DNA of 64,000 nt from an uncultured Collinsella sp. (GCA_900541125.1 UQIK01000010.1:11925-75924); one strand, 5' to 3'. Positions 7,601-15,888 are shown, numbered from the stretch's first letter. The notes: a model not told the origin generated them from the sequence alone. Program-made: numbers and translations.

Positions 7601-9582
7601 TACGCTCCATCCCGTGCATGCTCGGACTCAAACTCTTCAATCGCCGCCATAAACTGCTCGCCAAAGGCGTCGGCCTTTTTCTCGCCAATGCCGTTGACCT
7701 GGACAAGCTCGTCGCGCGTCTGCGGGCGTAGACGGCACAGACCGCGCAGGGCCTTGTCGGAAAAGACCATGTACGGCGCCATCTCCAGTTCGGTCGAAAT
7801 CTCCTTGCGCAGGGCACGCAGGCGCTCGAACAACTCGGCATCGTCGCCCACGCGCGGACGCTGATCCAGCTCGGCCTCCTCGCGCAGCAGATCCACCGCA
7901 CGGCGGGCGCGGGCCGAGGCCTTGCGCTTGGACGCGCGACGCTTAACGGTAAAGGCAAACGCCTCGTCCTCGACCTCGCCGGCACGCGGGCCCAGTCCCA
8001 CGACCGGGTACTGCCCCTGCGAGGTAGCCAGATAACCGCGGCCGCACAGCTGGCCGATAATATCCTTGATGCGCCCAACCGATTCACTCGACAGCTCACC
8101 GTAGCCGCGGTCCTCGTCCAGATGCATCTGGCGAATGCGCTCGGTGTTGCCGCCGTGGAGCACGTCGGCGATGAGCGACTTGCCAAAACGCATGGGACGC
8201 GTGGCCACATAGCGCACGGCGGCGCGGGCCATATCGGTGACGTCCTCGACCTCGAACTGCGTGAGGCAGTTGCTGCAGTTGCCGCAGCCCTCGGCCTCGT
8301 CCATGGCGGCGCTGCCCGCACCCGCCGCAGCCGCATGCTCGGCCGCGGCCTCGTCGCCAAAGTAGCGCAGCATGTATTCGCGCAGGCAGCCGGTGGTATT
8401 GCAGTAGCCCTCCATCTGGCTGAGCAGACGATATCGATTCTGGAGCGCCCACGCGCGCTGCTCGTCGTCGAGCGCCTCATCGGCGGCATCGCCGCGATCG
8501 ATCAGAAAGCGACGCATGCGAAAATCGTTGCCGTTCCACAGCAGGTGGCAGCTGGCCGGGTCGCCATCGCGGCCGGCGCGACCTGCCTCCTGGTAGTAGG
8601 CCTCGATGCTCTCGGGCACGTTGTTGTGGATCACGTAGCGCACGTTGGGCTTGTCTATGCCCATGCCAAAGGCGTTGGTGGCAACCATCACCTGGATATC
8701 GTCGTCGATAAAGGCGCGCTGGCTTTGGCGGCGGGCGTCGTTGCCCATGCCGGCATGGTAGCGGCCAACACGAATGCCGCTGGGGCCCAGCGCCTCGGCA
8801 AGCTCGCCTGCCAGTGCATCGACCGTCTTGCGGGTCGAGCAATACACGATGCCGCTCTCGCCCGAATGCGCGATCACATAGTCGCGCACCCACGCTGCCT
8901 TGGCCTTATCGCCCATCTCCTCGCAGCCAAAGTAGAGGTTCTTGCGATCAAAGCCCGTCACCACCGTCGCAGGGTTTTGCAGGCCGAGCATCTGCTGGAT
9001 ATCCGCGCGCACACGCTCGGTCGCCGTAGCGGTAAAGGCCGCCACAATGGGGCGCTGCGGCAGCGAATCGATGAACTCGCGAATCTGCAGGTAGGCGGGG
9101 CGGAAATCCTGCCCCCACTGGCTCACGCAGTGGGCCTCGTCAATAGCCACGAGTGGCACGCCAATGCCACCGTCCGCCGCGGCCTCCTGCGCAAAGGCTA
9201 AAAAGCGAGGCTCGAGCAGGCGCTCGGGTGCCACGTACATAAGCTGGTAGCGACCCTCACGCGCCCGCTTGAACACGGTGTTTTGCTGGGCCGGAGTAAG
9301 GCTGGAGTTGAGATAGCTGGGCCGCGCACCCGCCGCGAGCAACGCACGGGTCTGGTCCTCCATAAGCGACAGCAGCGGACTCACCACAAAGGTGATGCCG
9401 GGCAGCATGAGCGCGGGCACCTGGTAGCAAATGGACTTGCCGGCGCCCGTGGGCATAACACCCAGCGCATCGCGACCGGCAAGGATCGCATCGACCATGC
9501 GGTCCTGTCCCGGGCGAAACGAGGTGTAGCCAAAATAGGCGCCGAGCGTGTCGAGCGCCATCTGCTGCATGTTATCGGTCAT
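7600..9582 (-). CDS. recQ: ATP-dependent DNA helicase RecQ
   Basis: This 660-residue RecQ helicase unwinds DNA 3'-5' in recombination and replication restart. Domains in order: superfamily 2 helicase core with Walker A MPTGAGKS (about 43-50) and DEAH (about 146), the QxxGRAGRDG motif, a zinc-binding region with Cys clusters (GCGNCSNC), a winged helix, and a C-terminal HRDC domain (FSDKALRGLCRLRPQTRDEL onwards). The ribosome site before ATG is weak. It heads a two-gene unit with GntR1 (1-base overlap). Confidence 0.95.
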   Translation of the reverse strand: MTDNMQQMALDTLGAYFGYTSFRPGQDRMVDAILAGRDALGVMPTGAGKSICYQVPALMLPGITFVVSPLLSLMEDQTRALLAAGARPSYLNSSLTPAQQNTVFKRAREGRYQLMYVAPERLLEPRFLAFAQEAAADGGIGVPLVAIDEAHCVSQWGQDFRPAYLQIREFIDSLPQRPIVAAFTATATERVRADIQQMLGLQNPATVVTGFDRKNLYFGCEEMGDKAKAAWVRDYVIAHSGESGIVYCSTRKTVDALAGELAEALGPSGIRVGRYHAGMGNDARRQSQRAFIDDDIQVMVATNAFGMGIDKPNVRYVIHNNVPESIEAYYQEAGRAGRDGDPASCHLLWNGNDFRMRRFLIDRGDAADEALDDEQRAWALQNRYRLLSQMEGYCNTTGCLREYMLRYFGDEAAAEHAAAAGAGSAAMDEAEGCGNCSNCLTQFEVEDVTDMARAAVRYVATRPMRFGKSLIADVLHGGNTERIRQMHLDEDRGYGELSSESVGRIKDIIGQLCGRGYLATSQGQYPVVGLGPRAGEVEDEAFAFTVKRRASKRKASARARRAVDLLREEAELDQRPRVGDDAELFERLRALRKEISTELEMAPYMVFSDKALRGLCRLRPQTRDELVQVNGIGEKKADAFGEQFMAAIEEFESEHARDGA

Positions 9583-9689
9583 GGTTTCCTAACGTCCAAG
9601 TCATCTGCCGCCGATTATACGCCGCCACGCGGACCAGCGTTGCACGGCTGCCGGCCACGGGCGATGCAATCCGAAGGGAACGGTAGTCA

Positions 9690-9733
9690 TTGGGGACGTT
9701 CTTGAATGACTAGTCGTTTAAGAACGTCCCCAA
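9690..9733. repeat. 44-bp palindrome TTGGGGACGTTCTT..., copy 1
   Basis: All 22 positions pair if two G.T wobbles are allowed. The related copy at 18227-18270 is a perfect palindrome, and a third relative with a long loop lies at 48740-48850. In both complete copies it sits a short way before the element starting GGTTGAGCATAAGTCAGCGA. Confidence 0.85.
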
Positions 9734-9767
9734 TAAGCAATCTCTTGACAAGCGCGGAAACCCCGCA

Positions 9768-9972
9768 GGTTGAGCATAAGTCAGCGAAAACGCCCCTAAG
9801 CGAGCAAGGTGACGCGAAAGAGGAGGGAAGCGTACTTCGGTACGCGACCGACGATTGAACGTCAGATTGCCGCTTAGGGGCGTTTGCAGCGTCGACCGGT
9901 CCGCCGTTCGTTAGAACGGCGGAACCAAAGGCGCAGCGTCGAGCCGTTACGCGGTTTGGTAAAACCGCGTAA
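9768..9972 (+). ncRNA. Candidate structured RNA element X, copy 1
   Basis: Order on the + strand: conserved GGTTGAGCATAAGTCAGCGA (9768-9787); a 15-bp stem, 9788-9802 with 9871-9885; conserved GCAAGGTGACGCGAAA; a hairpin GCGTAC-TTCG-GTACGC (9830-9845, the stable cUUCGg loop); conserved TTGAACGTCAGATTG (9855-9869); GCAGCGTCGACC, whose TCGACC can pair with the initial GGTTGA; then hairpins CCGCCGTTC/GAACGGCGG and GTTACGCGGTTT/AAACCGCGTAAC up to the GntR2 stop. Copy 2 (18287-18448) keeps the conserved blocks but has a different stem sequence. Function unknown. With the palindrome it fills 9583-9973. Confidence 0.6.
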
Positions 9973-9973
9973 C

Positions 9974-10693
9974 TTACATGACCATAACGTAGCGCGATCC
10001 CACGTAGTACTGCTTACCCATCAGGACCGGCTCGCCATTGGGGCCCGTGAAGCCGGCACGCAGGTTGAGCAGCGGATCGTGCGGAGCAATGCCCAGCTCG
10101 GCCGCCTGCTCGGTATTGGCACGAACGGCCTCGACCGTGCGGTAGTCAACCGAGACAATCGGCGTTCCGCCAACACGCTCGACCTCGGCAAAAATCGACT
10201 TGTCCTCAAGATCGGCCGTCAACAGCTCACGGTAGGCGTCAAACGGCACAAAGATGTTCTCCTCAAAGATGGGCTCGCCGTCGGCTGTACGCACGCGCTT
10301 AATATGCAGCAGCAGCGCGTCCTTCTGCAGGCCAAAGAACTCCATCTCGTTTTGACGTGCCGGCACAATCTGGCGATCGACCACATGTGCGCCCGCCTTC
10401 ATGCCATTATCGGCACACAGCGCGGTAAACGTCTGCAGCGTCGAAGCGTGGAACTGGCGGTTGATGTGCGGCGTGGAGACAAAGGTGCCACGGCCCTGCT
10501 GCTTAACCAGGTAGCCATCGGAGCACAGCTCCTCGACGGCGCGGCGCACCGTAATGCGGCTCACGTCGTACTGCTCGGCTAGCTCAAGCTCGGACGGAAT
10601 ACGCTCCTTGGGTGCATAAACACCTTTCTCGATCGCATCCTTGATTTCGTCGTAAATCTGCTGGTAAAGCGGTGCATTTTTGGGCGCAGGCAT
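9974..10693 (-). CDS. GntR-family regulator, HutC/UTRA subfamily (GntR2)
   Basis: This 239-residue protein has a winged-helix domain (APLYQQIYDEIKDAIEKGVY; RITVRRAVEELCSDGYLVKQ) and a UTRA domain ending GSRYVMVM. It is a close relative of GntR1, and both have the RQ/KQQGRGTFV wing. ACGT-ATATA-ACGT in its own promoter (10731-10743) also occurs at the PTS promoter (16881-16893), and a one-mismatch form lies at the DMT exporter promoter. It is therefore the best candidate for regulator of the PTS-SIS2 operon and of itself (inference). Confidence 0.87.
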   Translation of the reverse strand: MPAPKNAPLYQQIYDEIKDAIEKGVYAPKERIPSELELAEQYDVSRITVRRAVEELCSDGYLVKQQGRGTFVSTPHINRQFHASTLQTFTALCADNGMKAGAHVVDRQIVPARQNEMEFFGLQKDALLLHIKRVRTADGEPIFEENIFVPFDAYRELLTADLEDKSIFAEVERVGGTPIVSVDYRTVEAVRANTEQAAELGIAPHDPLLNLRAGFTGPNGEPVLMGKQYYVGSRYVMVM

Positions 10694-10730
10694 ATCTAAT
10701 CACTCTTATCGAAATATCGAAATAACTAAT

Positions 10731-10743
10731 ACGTATATAACGT
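10731..10743. promoter_or_regulatory. ACGT-N5-ACGT operator candidate upstream of GntR2
   Basis: ACGTATATAACGT lies 38 bases before the GntR2 start, in a very AT-rich promoter region. The same spacing of two ACGT half-sites is found at 16881-16893, and with TCGT as second half at 18154-18166. Confidence 0.5.
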
Positions 10744-10786
10744 CTAGTTTCATATTACCTCATAATGATAAAACGATACACCCTCC

Positions 10787-10866
10787 CTACCAAAAAGCGA
10801 CAGCTTCATTTTGGTAGGTTTTATCTGGGCAAACGAGAGCCTCTCGAAAGCAACGGGGCTTTCGGG
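10787..10866 (+). repeat. Dispersed CCTACCAAAAAGGGACAGG element, copy B
   Basis: CCTACCAAAA, GCGACAGC, TTTTGGTAGG and TTTTATCTGGGCAAA match copies A and C. As in copy A, it is followed by a hairpin (AACGAG...CTCGTT, with GAAAGC/GCTTTC inside) of unrelated sequence. It lies between GntR2 and the 3' end of the YitT gene. Confidence 0.8.
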
Positions 10867-10912
10867 GGGCTCGTTCGGATGGGTTGCGCAGGACCGGCAA
10901 AATGCCAATACC

Positions 10913-11920
10913 CTACTTGCCGTCGTCCTGCTGCAGACTGTCCTGTTCGCTGAGGCGCGCCTGCCTGCTGGCCATGCGTGCGGGCTTGTCGGGATCGGGA
11001 ACGGCCGTGGGCATGGGCTCGTCGACATGACCACCCCACCAGCCGCCCACAAAGTTGAGCGTGTGGAACACATTGATCACGGCGCCGGGATCAACGTCGC
11101 ACACCAGCTTGATAATGTCCTGACTCTCGTAGGTCGAGACAACGGTGTTCAGCAGGTACATCTTTTCGCGGCTATATCCGCCGACGACCTCGGCGCAGCT
11201 AATGCCGTGCTGAAAATGGTTTACGTAGGCAGTCATGACCTCGTCTGCCTTACGCGTCGTGATCTGCAGCGTCACGCGATCGTAGCGACGATAGAAACTG
11301 TCGATGGTCTTGGTCGAAATAAACTGGAACACGATGGAATACGCCGCCTTGTCCCAGCCAAACATAAAGCCAAAGATCGCCAGGATAAAGCAGTTGAAAC
11401 CAAAGATGACGCCCCAGATGGTCTTGCCCGTGTGGTTGGAAACCCACAGCGCGATAAAGTCGGTGCCGCCGGTGGATGCGCCGGATTTAAGTGCGATGGC
11501 AGCGCCCAGACCCGAGACCACGCCGCCAAAAATGATGAGCATGATCTTGTCGCCCAAAAATGGAGCGAAGTGAAAGACGTTGAGGAACAGCGACGAGAGC
11601 ACGACCTGCATCATCGAGAAGATGACGAAGCGCTTGCTAATGCCGCTCCAGCATAGGAGCGCCACGGGGATGTTGAGCGCGAGCATACCGAGCGAAATAT
11701 CGATGTGAACGCCACCCAGCGAGGTAACGCGATCGAGCAGGACCGCAACGCCGGTAAGACCGCTCGGAAGCAGGTCGGCGGGCTGAATGAACGCCTGGAT
11801 CAGGAATGTCTGGAGAACGGCGGAAATCGTGACCGCCACGGTAGTAATGGCGCGGCGGACGATGGTAAGGCGGCCGAGCACGAGCACGCGGTCCGTGAGC
11901 TGATCGATGGCGTTCGCCAC
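10913..11920 (-). CDS. YitT-family membrane protein with DUF2179 domain
   Basis: This 335-residue protein has five or six hydrophobic segments in the first two thirds (for example SGLTGVAVLLDRV and GGVVSGLGAAIALKSGASTGGTD, a YitT signature) and a soluble DUF2179 domain (about 235-300). The family is widespread in Firmicutes and Actinobacteria and its transport role is unproven. The start is set at GTG 11920, because AAAGGAG lies 5 bases upstream; an in-frame ATG at 11941 overlaps that ribosome site. The charged tail after the DUF2179 domain is unremarkable. Confidence 0.85.
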   Translation of the reverse strand: MANAIDQLTDRVLVLGRLTIVRRAITTVAVTISAVLQTFLIQAFIQPADLLPSGLTGVAVLLDRVTSLGGVHIDISLGMLALNIPVALLCWSGISKRFVIFSMMQVVLSSLFLNVFHFAPFLGDKIMLIIFGGVVSGLGAAIALKSGASTGGTDFIALWVSNHTGKTIWGVIFGFNCFILAIFGFMFGWDKAAYSIVFQFISTKTIDSFYRRYDRVTLQITTRKADEVMTAYVNHFQHGISCAEVVGGYSREKMYLLNTVVSTYESQDIIKLVCDVDPGAVINVFHTLNFVGGWWGGHVDEPMPTAVPDPDKPARMASRQARLSEQDSLQQDDGK

Positions 11921-12058
11921 GCGGGCTCCTTTCGAAGGCAAATCTGGTTGTGAGGCATGTCGGCGATTGTAGCACGGAGCATGCGGGGGCGCTTCAATTC
12001 ACCCTCCCTCGACAACCAAAGCGGGACCAGCAACCCCACGACCAAAGGCCCAAATAAC

Positions 12059-12178
12059 AAGTGAGTAGACTTTACGCGACCTGCAGAGCACACCCAAAAC
12101 CGCCACCCCTGTGACCTGCGGTTTTACTAGAGCAGATGCGCTTTGTGCTCGTCTTGCACCAAAAAGTCTACTCACTTA
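12059..12178. repeat. Nested hairpin element with 15-bp terminal inverted repeat
   Basis: AAGTGAGTAGACTTT and AAAGTCTACTCACTT (12164-12178) are perfect inverted ends. Inside, GAGCACA pairs with TGTGCTC and AAAACCGC with GCGGTTTT, giving one long three-step hairpin with no coding potential. It resembles a small non-autonomous (MITE-like) element. It explains most of the gene-free stretch 11921-12274; nothing else was recognised there. Confidence 0.7.
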
Positions 12179-12274
12179 GTCCGAATCGAAGCCAAACGGA
12201 TCCAAATAGATGACAAATTAAGCCAATCCGCAGCAAAAGACGCGTGAATCAGTGCTTCTCGCGGCGGATTGACG

Positions 12275-12904
12275 CTACAAAGCGGCCAAAATGTCGGTCA
12301 GATTATCGATAACGGCATCGGCTCGCGATTGATCGAGGTTGACACCCTCGTGCGGACGCAGCGCCAGGACGCGGGCGCCGGAGCGCTTACCAGCCTCGAT
12401 GCCCAAAGGCGAATCCTCGATAACCAGGCACTCGGCAGGCTCCACCCCCAGTGCCTCCATGGCACGCAGGTAGATCTCGGGGTCGGGCTTAAACGCACTG
12501 CACTCGTGACCGCTGATGGTGTAGTCCAGCACGTCGGGGATACCGGCAATCTCCACCAGCTCGTCGATCAACTCGCGATAGGACGAGCTCGCGATGGCAC
12601 ACTTCACGCCGCGCTCGTGCAGTGCGCGCATCACCGGCTCCGTCTGCTCGTTGAGCAGCTCGGCATACGGAACGGGATGGTCCGGGCTATAGACCTGCTT
12701 GTACTCCACGCGCAGACGCTCGCGCAGCTCAACATCGTCGGGCACCAGCGCCTCCCAAATGGCCGGCTCGTTAGACCCCGAAAGATCGGGGATCTCGTCA
12801 AAGTGGAACCCCTTCTCCTCCATAAACGCCACGCGACGACGGTTGTAGAACCACTCGGTATCGACCAGCACGCCGTCCATGTCAAACAGCACTGCTTTGA
12901 TCAT
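12275..12904 (-). CDS. HAD-superfamily phosphatase (beta-phosphoglucomutase-like)
   Basis: This 209-residue HAD hydrolase has motif I DMDGVLVDTE (8-17), a motif II Ser in ASSS, motif III Lys in FKPDPEIYL, and motif IV EDSPLGIEAG. The helical cap between motifs I and II is of the phosphoglucomutase/sugar-phosphatase type. ATG 12904 has AGGAG 6 bases upstream; another ATG at 12910 sits almost on the ribosome site. It follows the SIS2 terminator and a repeat copy, so it is probably transcribed separately. A sugar phosphate is the likely substrate class. Confidence 0.85.
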   Translation of the reverse strand: MIKAVLFDMDGVLVDTEWFYNRRRVAFMEEKGFHFDEIPDLSGSNEPAIWEALVPDDVELRERLRVEYKQVYSPDHPVPYAELLNEQTEPVMRALHERGVKCAIASSSYRELIDELVEIAGIPDVLDYTISGHECSAFKPDPEIYLRAMEALGVEPAECLVIEDSPLGIEAGKRSGARVLALRPHEGVNLDQSRADAVIDNLTDILAAL

Positions 12905-12915
12905 ACGCATCTCCT

Positions 12916-12960
12916 CCCACCTGCCAAAAAGGGACAGGTTTATTTTGGTGGGTTTTATCT
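12916..12960 (+). repeat. Dispersed CCTACCAAAAAGGGACAGG element, copy C
   Basis: CCTGCCAAAA, AGGGACAGG, TTTTGGTGGG and TTTTATCTGGGG align with copies A and B. The changes in the two arms still allow pairing through G.T wobbles. No extra hairpin follows this copy. Confidence 0.75.
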
Positions 12961-12998
12961 GGGGTTTTGTGGCGCGACGGATACGCCCTCCCCAGAGC

Positions 12999-13030
12999 AA
13001 AAAAGGGGACGGGGCGCAAACCCCATCCCC
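12999..13030 (-). terminator. Terminator of the PTS-SIS2 operon
   Basis: On the minus strand GGGGATGGGG pairs with CCCCGTCCCC (one wobble) and is followed by six T. It lies 35 bases after the SIS2 stop codon. Confidence 0.9.
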
Positions 13031-13064
13031 TCTCAATCAACCCGTAAGGTCTACTTACTTGTGA

Positions 13065-14048
13065 TTAGTAGGAAAGCTTCCACATGTAGCGACGCATGGT
13101 CAGCGGGTGCTGACGGGCCTCGGCGATCTGGTTGCCGTACTCACGCATAACGGCGAGGTGCAGCAGCGGGTTGAAGTAGGTGATGACGCTCGCGGGCACG
13201 GCGTCAGCCAGGCCGTAGTCCTTGGAGTCGATCAGAGCGACCTTGGCGCCCATGCGCTCAAGGAAGGTGAGGGCGCGGGCGTCCATCGGACGGGTGGCGC
13301 CATCGGACATGAAGAAGACGTAGGGCTTACCCTCGGTGGAAACCTCGAACGGGCCGTGGAAGTACTCGCCGGTGTTGTAGGCGGCGGCGTCGATCCACTG
13401 CATCTCGGTGAACAGGAAGGCGGCGTGAGAATAAGCCATCTTCTCGGAGGCACCGGAAGCCATGAAGTAGATCATCTTGTCGTCCTTGAAGTCCTCGGCG
13501 AACTTCTTGGCGAGCTTCTTGCAGTGCTGAGCGGCGTTCTCGCAGAGATCGAAGATGTTGGTGAGGCCGGTGATCATGTCCTCGTAGTGGTCATAGCCCT
13601 CGGTCTGCTGAAGGATCTCGAGAGCAAGAGCGATAGCATAGCCGGGCTTCTCGCACTTGGCAGCGTAGTTGGCGTGGAAGCCGTGAACGATGACGTGGTC
13701 GGCGTCGACGGTCAGAGCGGAGCCAGCCTTGTTGGTGAGGGAGACGACCGGGCAGTTGTGCTTCTTGGCGGTCTTGTTGGCCTCGACGGTCTCGGGCGTG
13801 GAGCCACCGAGGGAGCAGGTGATCACGAAGGTGTGCTCGTTGACCCAGGAGGGCGTGTCGTAGTTGAACTCGTTAGCAGTGAAGATCTGAACGTTCAGCT
13901 TGTCCGTGTTGTTGGCCAGGAAGTACTTGGCGGGGTAAAGGTCGGACATGGAAGCGCCGCAGCCGACGAAGGCGACGCTGTGGATCTCGTGGTTGGACAG
14001 GACGTCAGCGACGATCTGCTTAGGGAGGTTAAGGTCGATCTCGTACAT
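13065..14048 (-). CDS. SIS-domain deglycase/isomerase, FrlB/GfrF-like (SIS2), in PTS operon
   Basis: This 327-residue double-SIS protein has CGAS, CSLGGSTPETVE, GEYFHGPFEV and the tail RRYMWKLSY shared with SIS3. Its place after a mannose-family PTS matches the gfr operons, where fructoselysine or glucoselysine enters as the 6-phosphate and is split by a SIS deglycase. That is the favoured role; amino-sugar phosphate isomerase is the alternative. ATG 14048 has AAAGGA upstream; further upstream ATGs lie on the ribosome site or in the leader. Two hairpins (14140-14212) separate it from the IID gene. Confidence 0.82.
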   Translation of the reverse strand: MYEIDLNLPKQIVADVLSNHEIHSVAFVGCGASMSDLYPAKYFLANNTDKLNVQIFTANEFNYDTPSWVNEHTFVITCSLGGSTPETVEANKTAKKHNCPVVSLTNKAGSALTVDADHVIVHGFHANYAAKCEKPGYAIALALEILQQTEGYDHYEDMITGLTNIFDLCENAAQHCKKLAKKFAEDFKDDKMIYFMASGASEKMAYSHAAFLFTEMQWIDAAAYNTGEYFHGPFEVSTEGKPYVFFMSDGATRPMDARALTFLERMGAKVALIDSKDYGLADAVPASVITYFNPLLHLAVMREYGNQIAEARQHPLTMRRYMWKLSY

Positions 14049-14139
14049 CTGACACATTCCTTTCGATTTTTGCGGCGCCACATTGCCGGGCGCTCGCAGG
14101 GTTACCGTGGTTTGGACCGAGTCGCCGGCCCGTTGAGGA

Positions 14140-14212
14140 TGTGACAAAGGGACTGCCCTTTGTCACATTTTGGGGATGGAAGCCTGCCTGGGGTATGGGA
14201 TGCCAGGCAGGC
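14140..14212. repeat. Two hairpins between PTS IID and SIS2
   Basis: TGTGACAAAGGG/CCCTTTGTCACA (14140-14167) and GCCTGCCTGG/CCAGGCAGGC (14182-14212) are perfect. Neither has a strong T-run in the operon direction. They could lower read-through or protect the upstream mRNA, so that PTS and SIS2 are made in different amounts (inference). Confidence 0.75.
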
Positions 14213-14246
14213 CTCCGGGGGAAAGCGGTTAGGCGCTTAGTCGCGA

Positions 14247-15080
14247 CTAGGCCAGGATGCCGGCCGCGGAGAGGGCGATGCCGCCCACAATGGCGATCAC
14301 GAGAAGCCAACCGGTGTTGACGTTCTTCTTGATGAGCCAGTACATAAGGCCGGTGAGGCCGAGGGAGATCATCTGGGGCATCATGCCGTCCAGGATGTCC
14401 TGGATAACGACGGTACCCTCAGCGAACTGCAGCGGGGTAGTGGCGCCGATCAGCGTGGCGATCATGCCGCCCACGGACATAAGACCCACGATGCCACAGA
14501 CATACATGAGCTTCTCCATGAGGTCGCCGCCCTGAAGCTTGCTCAGGTACTCGTGGCCGCCCTGATAGCCCATCTTGGCTGCGAACCAAGTGATTAGCAC
14601 AGAGGGGACGATGGAGATGAGCATGGCCAGGATCGGGCCCATGATGGAGCCCTGCTGAGCCAGCTGAACGCCCAGGCCAAAGGCGATAACGCGGATGGTG
14701 CCCTGGAAGAAGGAGTCACCGATGCCGGAAAGCGGACCCATGAGGGAGGTCTTGACCGCGTTGATCGAATCGGGATCGAAGTTCTCGGGATCCTTGGCGT
14801 ACTCCTCCTCCATGGAGGCGGCGAGGCCCAGGATGAAAGCGCTCGTCTGCGGGGTGCAGTTGTAGAACGCCATGTGACGGTGGTAAGCCTCTTTCTTAGC
14901 AGCGAGCTGCTTGGGGTCGGACTCATCCGGATAGAGGCGATCAAGCGTGGGAACCATGCCGTAGAGGAAGCCCATGTTCATCTGACGCTCGTAGTTCCAA
15001 GAGGCCTGGATGGCCCAGGAGCGCCAGAAGAACTGGCTGACCTTCTTGTTCAGGGACACGTCCTTGGTTGCGGTTGCCAT
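14247..15080 (-). CDS. PTS mannose/fructose/sorbose family, IID subunit
   Basis: This 277-residue membrane subunit of a mannose-type phosphotransferase permease opens with SQFFWRSWAIQASWNYERQMNMGF, the IID signature, and carries hydrophobic segments in its C-terminal half, from about residue 125 on. With IIC it forms the membrane channel. GGAGGAA precedes ATG 15080, which is 13 bases after the IIC stop. Confidence 0.93.
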   Translation of the reverse strand: MATATKDVSLNKKVSQFFWRSWAIQASWNYERQMNMGFLYGMVPTLDRLYPDESDPKQLAAKKEAYHRHMAFYNCTPQTSAFILGLAASMEEEYAKDPENFDPDSINAVKTSLMGPLSGIGDSFFQGTIRVIAFGLGVQLAQQGSIMGPILAMLISIVPSVLITWFAAKMGYQGGHEYLSKLQGGDLMEKLMYVCGIVGLMSVGGMIATLIGATTPLQFAEGTVVIQDILDGMMPQMISLGLTGLMYWLIKKNVNTGWLLVIAIVGGIALSAAGILA

Positions 15081-15093
15081 AGTGTGTTCCTCC

Positions 15094-15888
15094 TTAGTCT
15101 TCGTCGTCTTCGAGCGGATCGTAGTCGGAATCGACACCGGCGGCTGCATGGGAACCGTTGAACTTGAAGCCCATGAAGACGACAGCCAGGCACACACCGA
15201 TCAGAGCGACCGCGATGACGGACAGGTTGAGGTAAGCGGCGAGCAGGAAACCGATGAACAGGAACGGAGTCATACCCTTCTTGATCATCATGGTGAGCAG
15301 CAGGGCCAAGCCGTAAGCGGTCATGATCTTGGTCGAAACGTTAAGACCAGTGGACAGCCACTCGGGAACCATGTTGACGATGGCCTGAACCAGGTCGGTG
15401 CCAACAAAGACGGCGAGGAAGATCGGCAGGAAGTACATGACGGCGTACAGACCGGAGCCGGCGCAGATGTGCATACGGTAGGCGGTCTTGAACTTTCCGT
15501 TATCGATCGCGCTATCTGCCACATGAGTGAGGGCGGCGATGATGGAACGGAACACGATGCCGAGGAGCTGACCCAGGACGGCGACCGGGATGGCGATCGT
15601 CATGGCGGTCTCGGCGGAAGCATCGGTCAGGCACGCAAAGGCAGCGGCCACGATGCCGCCCAGGACCATATCGGGCGGAACGGCGGCGCCGACCTGCACC
15701 AGGCCCATGGACACGAGCTCGACGGCGGCACCGACGGCAAGGCCGGTGGGCACATCGCCCAGCAGCAGACCGACGAGCGTAGCGCCAACGAGGGGCTGCT
15801 CGAAGTTAAGACGACCGAGCAGGCGGGAGTCCCACATGCAGAACACGCCGACGAGGCCGACGAGCACCGCACTGATGAACGTATTCAT
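15094..15888 (-). CDS. PTS mannose/fructose/sorbose family, IIC subunit
   Basis: This 264-residue, strongly hydrophobic protein starts MNTFISAVLVGLVGVFCMWD and has the family-typical GxxVGLLLGDVPTGLAVGAAVELVSMG near residues 35-62. It is the sugar-binding membrane channel partner of IID. The acidic tail (DPLEDDED) is cytoplasmic. AAAGGAG lies before ATG. It is the second gene of the operon, 36 bases after the IIAB gene. Confidence 0.93.
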   Translation of the reverse strand: MNTFISAVLVGLVGVFCMWDSRLLGRLNFEQPLVGATLVGLLLGDVPTGLAVGAAVELVSMGLVQVGAAVPPDMVLGGIVAAAFACLTDASAETAMTIAIPVAVLGQLLGIVFRSIIAALTHVADSAIDNGKFKTAYRMHICAGSGLYAVMYFLPIFLAVFVGTDLVQAIVNMVPEWLSTGLNVSTKIMTAYGLALLLTMMIKKGMTPFLFIGFLLAAYLNLSVIAVALIGVCLAVVFMGFKFNGSHAAAGVDSDYDPLEDDED

